Source: Streptomyces olindensis
Lineage (GTDB): Bacteria > Actinomycetota > Actinomycetes > Streptomycetales > Streptomycetaceae
Assembly: GCA_000696115.1 (NCBI GenBank)
Contig: JJOH01000002.1
Location: forward strand, 155,230-219,229
Reading direction: 5' to 3'
DNA length: 64,000 bases
Part shown: positions 8,969 to 17,368 of the stretch, one piece after another
Layout: each line of letters begins with the position of its first letter
How positions within the stretch are numbered: the stretch's first letter is position 1
Notes under the pieces: model-generated
Told to the model about the DNA's origin: nothing
The model's input: the letters and a program-made list of their open reading frames with translations, nothing else
The model's database searches: none
Position numbers and translations under genes: made by a program

Positions 8969-9658
8969 TCAGGTCTTGGTCAGCGGGGGGCCGGGCGCGG
9001 GCGCGGGCGGTGCCTCCCGTCCGCCCATGTCCAGCCGGAACGGCGGGTACTGGTCGGTCAGCAGCGCGGCGTAGGCCGTCACGCGGGCCGTCCAGCGGGC
9101 GAGGCCGATCAGGAAGTCGAAGAGGTGCCGCGGGTAGCGGGCGGTGAACAGCAGGACGACCACCGCGACGAGGGAGAGGAAGGGCACCACCCCGCCACCG
9201 CGCCAGCCGTCCCTCCCGTCCCAGCCCCAGCCGCCCCCGACGAACATCCCGACGACGATGTACTGCGGGATCGCCAGCAGCCACCACTTCACCAGGACCA
9301 GCCCGCGGGACAGCCGCTCCGGGTAGGCGACGTCGAAGTGCGCCGGGTAGTCGGGCACGTCGGCGAGCGTGAACGGCGGGTACCGGTCGGTGCCGAGCGC
9401 GGTGTGCGCGTAGTAGCTCACCCGCCAGTTCCAGCGCAGCACGCCGACGCTGAAGTCGAAGAGGGACCGCGGATACCGGCCGGTGAACAGGATGGCGAAG
9501 AAGGCGATCACGGTCACGACGACGAACGCGATCCACAGGAACACCAGCACGACGTAGTGCGGGATGGCGAGCAGCCACTTCACCAGCCACATCCAGCGGG
9601 ACAGCCGGGAATCGACGGACGCCTCCAGGCGCACGGGTGACGCTGCGACAGGAATCAT
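8969..9658 (-). CDS. membrane protein with two DUF4389 modules
   Basis: A 229-residue integral membrane protein made of two similar halves. Each has WLLAIPHY or WLLAIPQY, a hydrophobic hairpin, then FTGRYPRSLFDF or FTARYPRHLFDF and a YPPF motif, which marks the DUF4389 family. Four transmembrane helices are expected, with two aromatic amphipathic loops. AAGGAG sits about 10 bases before the ATG. The same-strand neighbours are the AI-2E-type transporter upstream and the DUF5829 gene downstream, but gaps of 60-95 bases leave operon structure open. Function unknown. Confidence 0.85.
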   Translation of the reverse strand: MIPVAASPVRLEASVDSRLSRWMWLVKWLLAIPHYVVLVFLWIAFVVVTVIAFFAILFTGRYPRSLFDFSVGVLRWNWRVSYYAHTALGTDRYPPFTLADVPDYPAHFDVAYPERLSRGLVLVKWWLLAIPQYIVVGMFVGGGWGWDGRDGWRGGGVVPFLSLVAVVVLLFTARYPRHLFDFLIGLARWTARVTAYAALLTDQYPPFRLDMGGREAPPAPAPGPPLTKT

Positions 9659-9753
9659 GGGGCGGAGCTCCTTCCGCCTGCAGCCTCACAGGCGTGGAGG
9701 AGCGCCGCGACCTGGGCGGGGCCGTTCGCGTGCCCCGGCCGCGCCCCGGCCGC

Positions 9754-10881
9754 CTACGACGGAACGGCGGCGGTGTCCGGATCGTCCGGGCCCGGATCGT
9801 CGGGGCCCGGTGCGGCCGCCGTCTCGACGAGCTGCTCGCGCACGTAGTTCCAGACGACGGCGATCAGCGCGGCGACCGGCACGGCGAGCAGGCTGCCGAC
9901 GATGCCGGCCAGACTGCCGCCCAGCGTCACCGCCAGCAGCACCACGGCCGCGTGGAGACCGAGCCCCCGGCTCTGGATCATGGGCTGGAAGACGTTGCCC
10001 TCCAGTTGCTGCACCACGACGATGATGGCCAGCACGATCAGCGCGTCCGTCAGGCCGTTGGAGACCAGCGCGATGAGGACCGCGACGAAGCCGGCGAACA
10101 ACGCGCCGATGATCGGCACGAACGCGGAGACGAAGGTCAGCACCGCCAAGGGCAGCACCAGCGGGACGCCCAGGATCCACAGGCCCAGCCCGATCAGGAC
10201 GGCGTCCAGCAGGCCGACGGCCGCCTGGGACCGCACGAAGGCGCCCAGCGTGGCCCAGCCGCGCGCGAACACGGTCGGGACGTCCGTGGCGAGCCGGCCG
10301 GGCAGCTGACGGGCGAGCCAGGGCAGGAACCGCGGTCCGTCCTTGAGGAAGAAGAACATCAGGAACAGGGCCAGGACGGCGGTGACGACGCCGTTCACCA
10401 CCGTGCTCACGCCCGTGACGACAGCGCCCACCATGCTGCCGAGGCCCTCCTGGGCGCGGGCGACCGCGCTGTCGAAGGCCTTGTTGATCTGCGCGTCCCC
10501 GATGTTCAGCGGCGGCCCGGCGGCCCATTCGCGCAGTCGCTGGATGCCCTCCACCACACCGTCGGTCAGTTCACCCGACTGGGATGCCACCGGCACCGCG
10601 ATCAACGCCACGACGCCCACGGCGACCAGCAGGAACAGCACGGTCACCACCGACGCGGCGAGCGCGGGCGGCCACCCGCGCCGCCGCAGGAACCGGGCCA
10701 CGGGCCAGGTCAGCGTGGTCAGCAGCAGCCCGACGACGAGCGGCCACACCACCGACCACATCCGGCCCAAAAGCCACAGAGCCACGGCCAGTCCGGCCAA
10801 CACCAGCAGCAACTCGGCGGAGATCCGCGCGGATATCCGCAACGCGGCACGGGATCTGGAGGTACTCAGGGGCGCAGTCAC
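9754..10881 (-). CDS. AI-2E family (PerM-type) transporter
   Basis: A 375-residue polytopic membrane protein with about eight helices. Recognisable family blocks are the N-terminal LLVLAGLAVALWLLGRM, the long periplasmic section ending in MVGAVVTGVSTVVNGV, FFLKDGPRFLPWLARQLPG and the C-terminal VVQQLEGNVFQPMIQSRGLGLHAAVVL block that defines the AI-2E/UPF0118 superfamily. Members export small molecules or act as Na+/H+ antiporters, so the substrate is open. The GTG start has only a weak AGGG upstream. The C-terminus is a short Asp/Pro-rich cytoplasmic tail. Confidence 0.88.
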   Translation of the reverse strand: MTAPLSTSRSRAALRISARISAELLLVLAGLAVALWLLGRMWSVVWPLVVGLLLTTLTWPVARFLRRRGWPPALAASVVTVLFLLVAVGVVALIAVPVASQSGELTDGVVEGIQRLREWAAGPPLNIGDAQINKAFDSAVARAQEGLGSMVGAVVTGVSTVVNGVVTAVLALFLMFFFLKDGPRFLPWLARQLPGRLATDVPTVFARGWATLGAFVRSQAAVGLLDAVLIGLGLWILGVPLVLPLAVLTFVSAFVPIIGALFAGFVAVLIALVSNGLTDALIVLAIIVVVQQLEGNVFQPMIQSRGLGLHAAVVLLAVTLGGSLAGIVGSLLAVPVAALIAVVWNYVREQLVETAAAPGPDDPGPDDPDTAAVPS

Positions 10882-10946
10882 GGGGGCACCCTAGTGGGTC
10901 CCCGGGTGCTCGGGCCGTGCCGGACCCCCGGCACGGCCGACGGTCG

Positions 10947-11615
10947 TCAGCCTTCGGCCCGGGCCACACCGACCGGGCAGGACACGCCCGTGCCCCCGAT
11001 GCCGCAGTAGCCCGCCGGGTTCTTGTCCAGGTACTGCTGGTGGTAGCCCTCCGCCGGGTAGAAGGGGCGGCCCTGGGCCGGGACGATCTCCGTGGTGATG
11101 CCGCCGTAGCCGGAGGACGTGAGGACCTTCTGGTACGACTCGCGGGAGGCCCGGGCCGCGGCTTCCTGCTCGGGGGAGTGGGTGTAGATCGCCGAGCGGT
11201 ACTGCGTGCCCACGTCGTTGCCCTGGCGGAAGCCCTGCGTGGGGTCGTGCGCCTCCCAGAACGTCTTCAGCAGGCGCTCGTACGAGATCACCGCCGGGTC
11301 GTACACCACCCGCACGACCTCCGTGTGGCCGGTCAGGCCCGAGCAGACCTCCTCGTACGTGGGGTTCTCCGTGTGGCCGCCCTGGTAGCCGACCAGGGTC
11401 GTCCACACACCGGCCGGGAGCTGCCAGAACTTGCGCTCGGCACCCCAGAAGCAGCCCAGGCCGAAGTCGGCGGTCTCCAGGCCCTCGGGGTAGGGGCCGA
11501 GCAGCGGGTTGCCGAGGACGGTGTGGCGGTCGGGGACCGTGAACGCCGGCTCCGGGCGGCCGGGCAGCGCCTGCTCGGGGGTCGGCAGCTGGGGCGTACG
11601 GCTGTGCAGGAACAT
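10947..11615 (-). CDS. msrA: peptide-methionine (S)-S-oxide reductase MsrA
   Basis: A cytosolic repair enzyme of 222 residues that reduces methionine S-sulfoxide. The catalytic cysteine is C55 in [10 protein letters not shown], followed by the family blocks [30 protein letters not shown] and [17 protein letters not shown]204 and C213 near the C-terminus are the likely resolving cysteines for thioredoxin or mycoredoxin recycling. The start is the first ATG of the conserved MFLHSR opening. The gene is preceded by a perfect tandem 27-bp duplication that could affect its promoter. Confidence 0.95.
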   Translation of the reverse strand: MFLHSRTPQLPTPEQALPGRPEPAFTVPDRHTVLGNPLLGPYPEGLETADFGLGCFWGAERKFWQLPAGVWTTLVGYQGGHTENPTYEEVCSGLTGHTEVVRVVYDPAVISYERLLKTFWEAHDPTQGFRQGNDVGTQYRSAIYTHSPEQEAAARASRESYQKVLTSSGYGGITTEIVPAQGRPFYPAEGYHQQYLDKNPAGYCGIGGTGVSCPVGVARAEG

Positions 11616-11625
11616 GCGTCTCCAA

Positions 11626-11679
11626 TCGGCGTGACACCCGCACGGGGCGACGTCGGCGTGACACCCGCACGGGGCGACG
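11626..11679. repeat. perfect tandem duplication of 27 bp upstream of msrA
   Basis: Bases 11626-11652 are repeated exactly at 11653-11679. Each unit contains GTGACACCCGC. The array ends 10 bases before the msrA start on the minus strand, so it falls in the msrA leader or promoter. Confidence 0.9.
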
Positions 11680-11727
11680 CCCCTCACAACGTGCGGCGAC
11701 CGGGGGGAATTCCGACCCGGGCCGTGC

Positions 11728-12846
11728 TCAGTGGGGCAGGCTCGCCGGGTTGCCGCCGTTCGCCTCGTAGCCCGCCACCGCCAGCGCCCGGTACACCGCG
11801 AACTCCGCCGCGGGGTCGGCGGACAGGGTCCAGGGCAGGGCGCCCACATGGCCGTCGACGCGCACCAGCTGGTTCATGGCCTCCGCCCAGCGCTCGCCGC
11901 GGACCAGGAAGAAGACCAGCATGTGCCGTACGTGCGCCAGCATCGGGTCGTCGGGGCGGGCCGAGTGCACCGCGTGCAACGCGCCGTGGACCGCCTTCGT
12001 GACGACCTCCGTCTGCCAGAAGCTGCTGACCAGGGTCACCTCGGGGAGGTGTTCGAACACCGCGAAGAGCGGCATCGCCGCCAGCAGGGAGCCCTGCGGG
12101 GCCCGGGCCGCCGCGGCCTCCGCGAACGAGTAGGCCAGCTCTCGCGAGCCGTGCCACTTCTCGCACCAGTAGTGCAGGGCGGCCAGGTGCGCCCCCATGT
12201 GGTTCGGGGCGCGGTCCAGGATCTTCAGCCAGAGCTGCTCGAAGTCCTTCTGGGAGTAGCCCAGCCCGCGGGCCACCGACAGCTCCACGATGTACGGGAT
12301 CGGATCGCCGGGGGCCAGCAGCGCCGCCTCGCCGCACGCCGCCTTCGCCTCCTCCATGATGATCCGGAACTCGTCCGTCCCGGGCGTCGCCGTCCGCCAC
12401 GCCTGCTGCACCAGGAACTCGGCGTGCACCGCCGCGCCGCCCGCGTCCTTGGGCGCCTCGGCCCGCCACACCCGCAGCCACTGCCCGCCCGGCGCCTCGC
12501 CCACGCCGCCGGGCCGTTGCGCGAGCTCCAGCGAGGCCGCACCCGCGAAGGCCTGCACGCGCTGCCAGCGCCGCTCGCCCTCCGTCTCGGTGCCCGCGAG
12601 GAGCTGCTGCGCCGCGCGGTAGTCCTGCGTGCGCTGCACCACGTCCAGGACGTCCAGCAGGTCCTGGTCCGGGCCGGGCATGCGGATGTCGAGCTCCTCC
12701 TCGCGGACGAAGCCGTAGTTCGCCGGGTCCGCGGCGTCCGGGTGGTCGGGCGAGACCAGCCCGATCGCACCGCGCCCGCGCCGCAGGAAGGGGAGCAGCA
12801 CGAAGCCCAGCATGACCAGTGCGATCAGGACCCAGAGAATCTCCAT
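11728..12846 (-). CDS. membrane-anchored helical-repeat protein of unknown function
   Basis: A 372-residue protein starting with one transmembrane helix ([18 protein letters not shown]) followed by RRGRG and a long, mostly helical cytoplasmic domain rich in Ala, Glu, Trp and His. The region around residues 110-340 reads like tetratricopeptide-type helical pairs ([31 protein letters not shown]) but I cannot name a domain. It is conserved beside msrA and cystathionine gamma-synthase in Streptomyces as far as I recall. There is no clear ribosome site before ATG 12846, and the spacing to the divergent gamma-synthase gene suggests a shared promoter region. Function unknown. Confidence 0.8.
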   Translation of the reverse strand: MEILWVLIALVMLGFVLLPFLRRGRGAIGLVSPDHPDAADPANYGFVREEELDIRMPGPDQDLLDVLDVVQRTQDYRAAQQLLAGTETEGERRWQRVQAFAGAASLELAQRPGGVGEAPGGQWLRVWRAEAPKDAGGAAVHAEFLVQQAWRTATPGTDEFRIIMEEAKAACGEAALLAPGDPIPYIVELSVARGLGYSQKDFEQLWLKILDRAPNHMGAHLAALHYWCEKWHGSRELAYSFAEAAAARAPQGSLLAAMPLFAVFEHLPEVTLVSSFWQTEVVTKAVHGALHAVHSARPDDPMLAHVRHMLVFFLVRGERWAEAMNQLVRVDGHVGALPWTLSADPAAEFAVYRALAVAGYEANGGNPASLPH

Positions 12847-12995
12847 GCAACAAGCGAACCAGACCGTGCCGACAATTGGCCAACCTGATCCGCGAACCTG
12901 TGGAAAACCTGGCCGCGCGGCCCCCGCCACCCTGGGGAAAACCCGCGTCCGGGCCCGGCCGGCCGCGGAATCCGGCACGCCTCGCGTCGGCGCAC

Positions 12996-13001
12996 TACCC
13001 T
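12996..13001 (+). promoter_or_regulatory. -10-like TACCCT just before the gamma-synthase start
   Basis: TACCCT fits TANNNT and ends 8 bases before the ATG, with no ribosome site between. This is the layout of a leaderless Streptomyces transcript. No good -35 was seen. Confidence 0.35.
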
Positions 13002-13009
13002 CGGTGCCC

Positions 13010-14164
13010 ATGAGCGACAGGCACATCAGTCAGCACTTCGAGACGCTCGCGATCCACGCGGGCAACACCGCCGACCCCCTGACGGGCGCGGTCGTCCCGC
13101 CCATCTACCAGGTGTCGACCTACAAGCAGGACGGCGTGGGCGGGCTGCGCGGCGGCTACGAGTACAGCCGCAGCGCCAATCCGACGCGGACCGCGCTGGA
13201 GGAGAACCTCGCCGCCCTGGAGGGCGGCCGCCGTGGCCTCGCGTTCGCGTCCGGACTGGCGGCCGAGGACTGCCTGCTGCGCACGCTGCTCACCCCCGGC
13301 GACCACGTGGTCATCCCCAACGACGCCTACGGCGGCACGTTCCGCCTGTTCGCCAAGGTCGTCGCCCGCTGGGGCGTGGAGTGGTCGGTCGCCGACACGA
13401 GCGACCCGGCCGCCGTACGGGCCGCCCTCACCCCGAAGACCAAGGTCGTGTGGGTGGAGACCCCGTCCAACCCGCTGCTCGGCATCACCGACATCGCCGC
13501 CGTCGCCCAGGTCGCCCGGGACGCGGGCGCCCGCCTCGTCGTCGACAACACCTTCGCCACGCCCTACCTCCAGCAGCCGCTCTCGCTCGGCGCGGACGTC
13601 GTCGTGCACTCGCTGACGAAGTACATGGGCGGCCACTCGGACGTCGTCGGCGGTGCCCTGGTCACCGACGACGCCGACCTGGGCGAGGAACTGGCCTTCC
13701 ACCAGAACGCGATGGGCGCGGTCGCCGGGCCCTTCGACTCCTGGCTGGTGCTGCGCGGCACCAAGACGCTCGCGGTGCGCATGGACCGGCACAGCGAGAA
13801 CGCCACGAAGGTCGCCGACATGCTCTCCCGGCACGCGCGCGTGACGAGCGTGCTGTACCCGGGCCTGCCCGAGCACCCCGGCCACGAGGTCGCCGCCAAG
13901 CAGATGAAGGCGTTCGGCGGCATGATCTCGTTCCGCGTGAAGGGCGGCGAGGAGGCGGCCGTCGAGGTCTGCAACCGGGCCAAGGTGTTCACGCTCGGCG
14001 AGTCCCTCGGCGGTGTCGAGTCGCTGATCGAGCACCCGGGCCGGATGACCCACGCGTCCGCGGCCGGCTCGGCCCTGGAGGTCCCCGCCGACCTGGTGCG
14101 CCTGTCCGTCGGCATCGAGAACGCCGACGACCTGCTGGAGGATCTGCAGCAGGCCCTCGGTTAG
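13010..14164 (+). CDS. metB: cystathionine gamma-synthase (PLP-dependent)
   Basis: A 384-residue cytosolic enzyme of the Cys/Met-metabolism PLP family. It joins an O-acylhomoserine and cysteine into cystathionine, and homologues may also act as gamma-lyases. Family signatures: FETLAIHAGN at the start, YSRSANPTRTALE, the cofactor-binding FASGLAAEDCLLRT and VDNTFATPYLQQPL, and the Schiff-base lysine K204 in HSLTKYMGGHSDV. SLGGVESLIEHPG near the end contacts substrate. The ATG at 13010 is chosen because the conserved sequence starts at once (SDRHISQHFE). The upstream region suggests a leaderless mRNA. It lies divergent from the membrane-anchored gene. Confidence 0.92.
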   Translation: MSDRHISQHFETLAIHAGNTADPLTGAVVPPIYQVSTYKQDGVGGLRGGYEYSRSANPTRTALEENLAALEGGRRGLAFASGLAAEDCLLRTLLTPGDHVVIPNDAYGGTFRLFAKVVARWGVEWSVADTSDPAAVRAALTPKTKVVWVETPSNPLLGITDIAAVAQVARDAGARLVVDNTFATPYLQQPLSLGADVVVHSLTKYMGGHSDVVGGALVTDDADLGEELAFHQNAMGAVAGPFDSWLVLRGTKTLAVRMDRHSENATKVADMLSRHARVTSVLYPGLPEHPGHEVAAKQMKAFGGMISFRVKGGEEAAVEVCNRAKVFTLGESLGGVESLIEHPGRMTHASAAGSALEVPADLVRLSVGIENADDLLEDLQQALG

Positions 14165-14180
14165 TCCGATCCCGGTCGGG

Positions 14181-14429
14181 TCACCAGCCGGTGAGGGGTG
14201 GGGTCGTGTGCGAGGGCGGCTCCACCCAGGGGCGGGCCGTCAGCGCCCACACGGTGAACGCCACGGTCGCCGCGAACAGCAGCAGCCACAGGGCGCGGCG
14301 GGCGAGGGTCCTGCGGCGCAGCATGCGGCCGCCGCGGCGCACCGCCTCTGCGTGGATCTCGGGCGGCACGGCCCGCGGCGCCTGCTCCAGCAGCCGCCGC
14401 ACGGCCGCCTCGCGGTCGTTCCCCCTCAT
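14181..14429 (-). CDS. small single-pass membrane protein
   Basis: An 82-residue protein with a charged N-terminal half (REAAVRRLLEQAPRAVPPEI) and one transmembrane helix (LWLLLFAATVAFTVWAL), ending in a short Pro/Thr-rich outer tail. The size and layout resemble small partner proteins encoded beside sigma factors, and it is the last gene of a chain with a sigma-like regulator, joined by 4-base ATGA overlaps. An anti-sigma-like role is an inference; no zinc-binding HxxxCxxC motif is present. Confidence 0.7.
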   Translation of the reverse strand: MRGNDREAAVRRLLEQAPRAVPPEIHAEAVRRGGRMLRRRTLARRALWLLLFAATVAFTVWALTARPWVEPPSHTTPPLTGW

Positions 14430-14563
14430 GCCCGTCTCCCCATGCCGGGACGGCTCCCCATGCCGGGACGGCTCTCCTTGCCGGGACGGCTCTCGTCGCG
14501 AGGACGGTTCTCGTGGCCGGGACCGCTCTCGTTGCCGGGACGGCCCCGGTCGGATCGGCTCAT
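14426..14563 (-). CDS. 45-residue hexapeptide-repeat micro-ORF
   Basis: A short frame linked by ATGA overlaps at both ends to the sigma-like gene and the small membrane gene. It encodes 45 residues dominated by an S-R-P-G-x-E type hexapeptide repeated six times, which reflects an 18-bp DNA repeat. The double translational coupling argues for translation, perhaps only as a relay for the downstream gene. The repeat could instead be a chance expansion in a spacer. No function can be assigned. Confidence 0.5.
   Translation of the reverse strand: MSRSDRGRPGNESGPGHENRPRDESRPGKESRPGMGSRPGMGRRA
14441..14548. repeat. six tandem 18-bp repeats
   Basis: Six imperfect 18-bp units follow one another exactly (14441, 14459, 14477, 14495, 14513, 14531), most containing GCCGGGACGGCTC. 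The first three are nearly identical. Eighteen bases keep the reading frame of the overlapping micro-ORF. Confidence 0.9.
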
Positions 14564-15063
14564 GACGGCACCGCCTTCGCGGCCGTCACCGCGGGGGCCG
14601 GGTCCCGCCGCCGGTGCAGCAGGGTCGTCGTCGCCCGGTGGCAGATCGCCCGGACGCGCTCCGGTGACAGGCCGAGCAGGGCCGCCGTCTGCTCCTCGGC
14701 GACGCCCTCGTAGAGCCTGAGCACCAGGATCAGCCGCTCCTGCGGGGTGAGCGGGGCCAGCTGACCGGCGGGGTGGGGGCGGGAGCGGCCGAGACCGCCG
14801 TGGTGGTGCCACGCGCCGCGCGCGAAGCGGGTGGCCAGGTGCTGCCGGGTGCGGTCGTAGGGATCCTCGCCGCGCAGCCGGTCCCAGGACGCATAGGTGT
14901 GGGCCAGCGACCGTGTCAGCAGCCGCCGCGCGCGGGGGTTGTCGTCGGGGGCCTCCGCGGTGAGCAGGGTCGCGGCGTGCAGCAGCCGCCCGGCCGCGCC
15001 CGCGACGAACGCCTCGAATTCCCGGGCCCGACGGGTTGCCCGGGACGCATGCCGTTGTCGCAC
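14560..15063 (-). CDS. sigma-70-like regulator (SigE/ECF type, degenerate region 2)
   Basis: A 167-residue protein with a clear C-terminal region-4 helix-turn-helix (LTPQERLILVLRLYEGVAEE, then TAALLGLSPERVRAICHRAT). The N-terminal half (REFEAFVAGAAGRLLHAATL) is placed like region 2, but the usual DxxQE and RNA-polymerase contact residues are hard to see, so it may be a divergent ECF sigma or a regulator that kept only region 4. GTG at 15063 has GGGAGG four bases upstream. Two small coupled genes follow, the last with a transmembrane helix, which fits a sigma/membrane-partner operon. Confidence 0.75.
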   Translation of the reverse strand: MRQRHASRATRRAREFEAFVAGAAGRLLHAATLLTAEAPDDNPRARRLLTRSLAHTYASWDRLRGEDPYDRTRQHLATRFARGAWHHHGGLGRSRPHPAGQLAPLTPQERLILVLRLYEGVAEEQTAALLGLSPERVRAICHRATTTLLHRRRDPAPAVTAAKAVPS

Positions 15064-15306
15064 CGCGCCTCCCGCCTGAGGGCGACCCTGAGGATGCGGG
15101 CCCGGCCGCGTACGACGGGACCCGGTCTCATATCAGGCCAGGGGCGGCCCCGAGGTCAAGAGCCGCGCACGACCGGACCACGCGTGCCTGGAGCCCGGGC
15201 GGTGTCGGCGTCCGCCCCTGCGTGCGTCGCGCGCGTGGTGGGTCTGCGTGTACGGGCGCTCGGGGCTCCGCGGTGTACAGGTGGAACTCCCGTCGCCGTA
15301 CGGCGG

Positions 15307-15831
15307 TCAGGACGGCGACTGGGCCTCCGGTCCCGGTACGCCCTGCGCCGCCATCCGGGAGGACAGCGCGGTGTTGAAGCGGGTCAGGAGCGAGCAGAAC
15401 GCCTCGCGCTCCTCCGGCTCCCAGTCGTGGGTCAGTTCGGCCATCAACTGGCGGCGGGAGGAGCGGACTTCCTCCAGACGGGCCTGCCCGCGCGGCGACA
15501 GCTGGAGCACCACCGCCCGCCCGTCCTCGGGGTGCGAGGTGCGCTTGACCAGGCCGGTGTCGACGAGCGGAGCCACCTGCCGGGTGACCGTCGACGAGTC
15601 GATACCCATGCTCGCGGCGAGCGCCTTGACGCCCATCGGACCTTCTTTGTCGAGCCGGTTGAGCAGCAGGTACGCGGCGCGGTCCATGGAGTTGCGCACC
15701 TGCCCGACCCCGCCGAGCCGGGTCTGTTCGGCACGGCGGGCGAACAACGCCACCTCGTGCTGCAGCGTGTCGAGGAGACCGGTGTCACCGACGGTCGTCA
15801 TGTCCATCGACATTTCAGGTGTTGTGGGCAT
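15307..15831 (-). CDS. MarR family transcriptional regulator
   Basis: A 174-residue winged-helix regulator. The recognition region is visible as VKALAASMGIDSSTVTRQVA followed by the wing TSHPEDGRAVVLQLSPRG, and dimer helices flank it. MarR proteins repress efflux or catabolic genes and release DNA when binding small phenolics or oxidants. Three in-frame ATG codons (15831, and two within the next 12 codons) compete and none has a strong ribosome site; I took the longest. It lies divergent from ilvA with 145 bases between them, so ilvA or itself could be the target, but nothing proves that. Confidence 0.85.
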   Translation of the reverse strand: MPTTPEMSMDMTTVGDTGLLDTLQHEVALFARRAEQTRLGGVGQVRNSMDRAAYLLLNRLDKEGPMGVKALAASMGIDSSTVTRQVAPLVDTGLVKRTSHPEDGRAVVLQLSPRGQARLEEVRSSRRQLMAELTHDWEPEEREAFCSLLTRFNTALSSRMAAQGVPGPEAQSPS

Positions 15832-15976
15832 GGCCGGGGGCTCACTTCGTGGAGGGCTGGCTGATTGGGGGACAGGGTACGCGGCCGGAAGGCAGGTCGT
15901 ACCGGCGCTGCGCAAAGCGGGTCTCGGAGGTTGGTCACAACGGCCGTTCCCACCCGTGAACTGCGATGCTGGAGTC

Positions 15977-17206
15977 ATGAGCTACAGCACGGCTGACTCC
16001 TTGCGCCCCGTCACCCTCGACGACGTGCGCGGCGCCCAGAAGATGCTCTCGGGCGTGGCGCGGGTGACCGCGATGGAGAGCAGCAGGCACCTGTCCCAGC
16101 TGGTCGGCGCGCCGGTGCACCTCAAGTGCGAGAACCTTCAGCGGACGGGCTCGTTCAAGCTGCGCGGCGCCTACGTCCGCATCGCGGGTCTGCTGCCGGA
16201 GGAGCGCGCCGCCGGTGTCGTCGCCGCGAGCGCCGGCAACCACGCGCAGGGCGTCGCCCTGGCGTCGTCGCTGCTCGGCGTGCGCTCCACGGTGTTCATG
16301 CCGAAGGGCGCCCCGCTGCCGAAGGTCAGCGCCACCCGGGACTACGGGGCCGAGGTGCGGCTGCACGGCCAGGTCGTCGACGAGACGCTGGCCGCGGCCC
16401 AGGAGTACGCGGCCGAGACGGGTGCGGTGTTCATCCACCCCTTCGACCACCCCGACATCATCGCGGGCCAGGGCACGGTGGGCCTGGAGATCCTGGAGCA
16501 GTGCCCCGAGGCGCGCACGATCGTGGTCGGCATCGGCGGCGGCGGACTGGCCGCCGGGATCGCGGTGTCGGTGAAGGCCCTGCGGCCCGACCTCAAGATC
16601 GTCGGTGTCCAGGCGGCCGGGGCGGCGGCCTATCCGCCCTCGCTGGCGGCGGGGCGGCCGGTGACGGTCGAGAACCCGGCGACGATGGCCGACGGCATCA
16701 AGGTCGGCCGGCCCGGTGACGTGCCCTTCGGGATCGTCGGCGATCTGGTCGACGAGGTGCGCACGGTCAGCGAGGACGAGCTGTCCGCGGCACTGCTGCT
16801 CTGTCTGGAGCGGGCCAAACTGGTCGTCGAACCGGCCGGGGCGAGCCCGGTCGCGGCGCTGCTGAGCGCGCCCGGCGCCTTCGAGGGCCCGGTCGTCGCG
16901 GTGCTGTCCGGCGGCAACGTCGACCCGGTGCTGATGCAGCGGGTCCTGCGGCACGGCATGGCCGCCCAGGGCCGTTACCTGGCCGTTCGCCTCCGGCTCA
17001 CCGACCGGCCCGGCGCTCTCGCCACACTTCTGGGTGTGTTGTCAGTGGTCGACGCTAACGTCCTCGATGTGAGCCATGTGCGAACCGACCCACGGCTCGG
17101 GCTCACGGAGGCGGAGGTCGAGCTGCACCTGGAGACGAAGGGCCCGGCGCACTGCGTCGAGGTGGGCCAGGCGCTGCGCGAGGCGGGTTACACGGTCATG
17201 GGCTGA
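15977..17206 (+). CDS. ilvA: threonine ammonia-lyase (threonine dehydratase)
   Basis: A 409-residue fold-type II PLP enzyme converting threonine to 2-oxobutanoate, the entry to isoleucine synthesis or threonine catabolism. The PLP lysine is K61 in GSFKLRGAY. SAGNHAQGVA binds the substrate carboxylate and GIGGGGLAAG the cofactor phosphate. A single ACT-like domain (residues about 335-409, RLTDRPGALATLLGV) suggests allosteric control. The length and single ACT domain fit the shorter, catabolic-like class common in actinobacteria. GGAG lies only two bases before the ATG, so a leaderless mRNA is possible. Confidence 0.93.
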   Translation: MSYSTADSLRPVTLDDVRGAQKMLSGVARVTAMESSRHLSQLVGAPVHLKCENLQRTGSFKLRGAYVRIAGLLPEERAAGVVAASAGNHAQGVALASSLLGVRSTVFMPKGAPLPKVSATRDYGAEVRLHGQVVDETLAAAQEYAAETGAVFIHPFDHPDIIAGQGTVGLEILEQCPEARTIVVGIGGGGLAAGIAVSVKALRPDLKIVGVQAAGAAAYPPSLAAGRPVTVENPATMADGIKVGRPGDVPFGIVGDLVDEVRTVSEDELSAALLLCLERAKLVVEPAGASPVAALLSAPGAFEGPVVAVLSGGNVDPVLMQRVLRHGMAAQGRYLAVRLRLTDRPGALATLLGVLSVVDANVLDVSHVRTDPRLGLTEAEVELHLETKGPAHCVEVGQALREAGYTVMG

Positions 17207-17286
17207 CCCGGCTCCCGAGCAGCCCGGCAGCCCGCCAAGATCACCTTCGTCCCTCTGTACCGCACGCGGAGAAACTCGTTGAGAGA

Positions 17287-17342
17287 CGCGATACATCGCG
17301 ATATGGTGTGTCTGTGAGAAAGCTCACCGGACATCTGTCCGG
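17287..17342 (+). promoter_or_regulatory. operator-like repeats and dyads before the ABC exporter
   Basis: CGCGATA is repeated at 17287 and 17297, making the dyad GCGAT-AC-ATCGC at 17288-17299. TGAG-AAAG-CTCA (17315-17326) and a 7-bp perfect inverted repeat, CCGGACA-TC-TGTCCGG (17327-17342), follow back to back. The cluster lies 27-82 bases before the start and suggests repressor control or a leader hairpin. Confidence 0.55.
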
Positions 17343-17368
17343 CCATCCCGGAAGACGTGGAGACTTTT

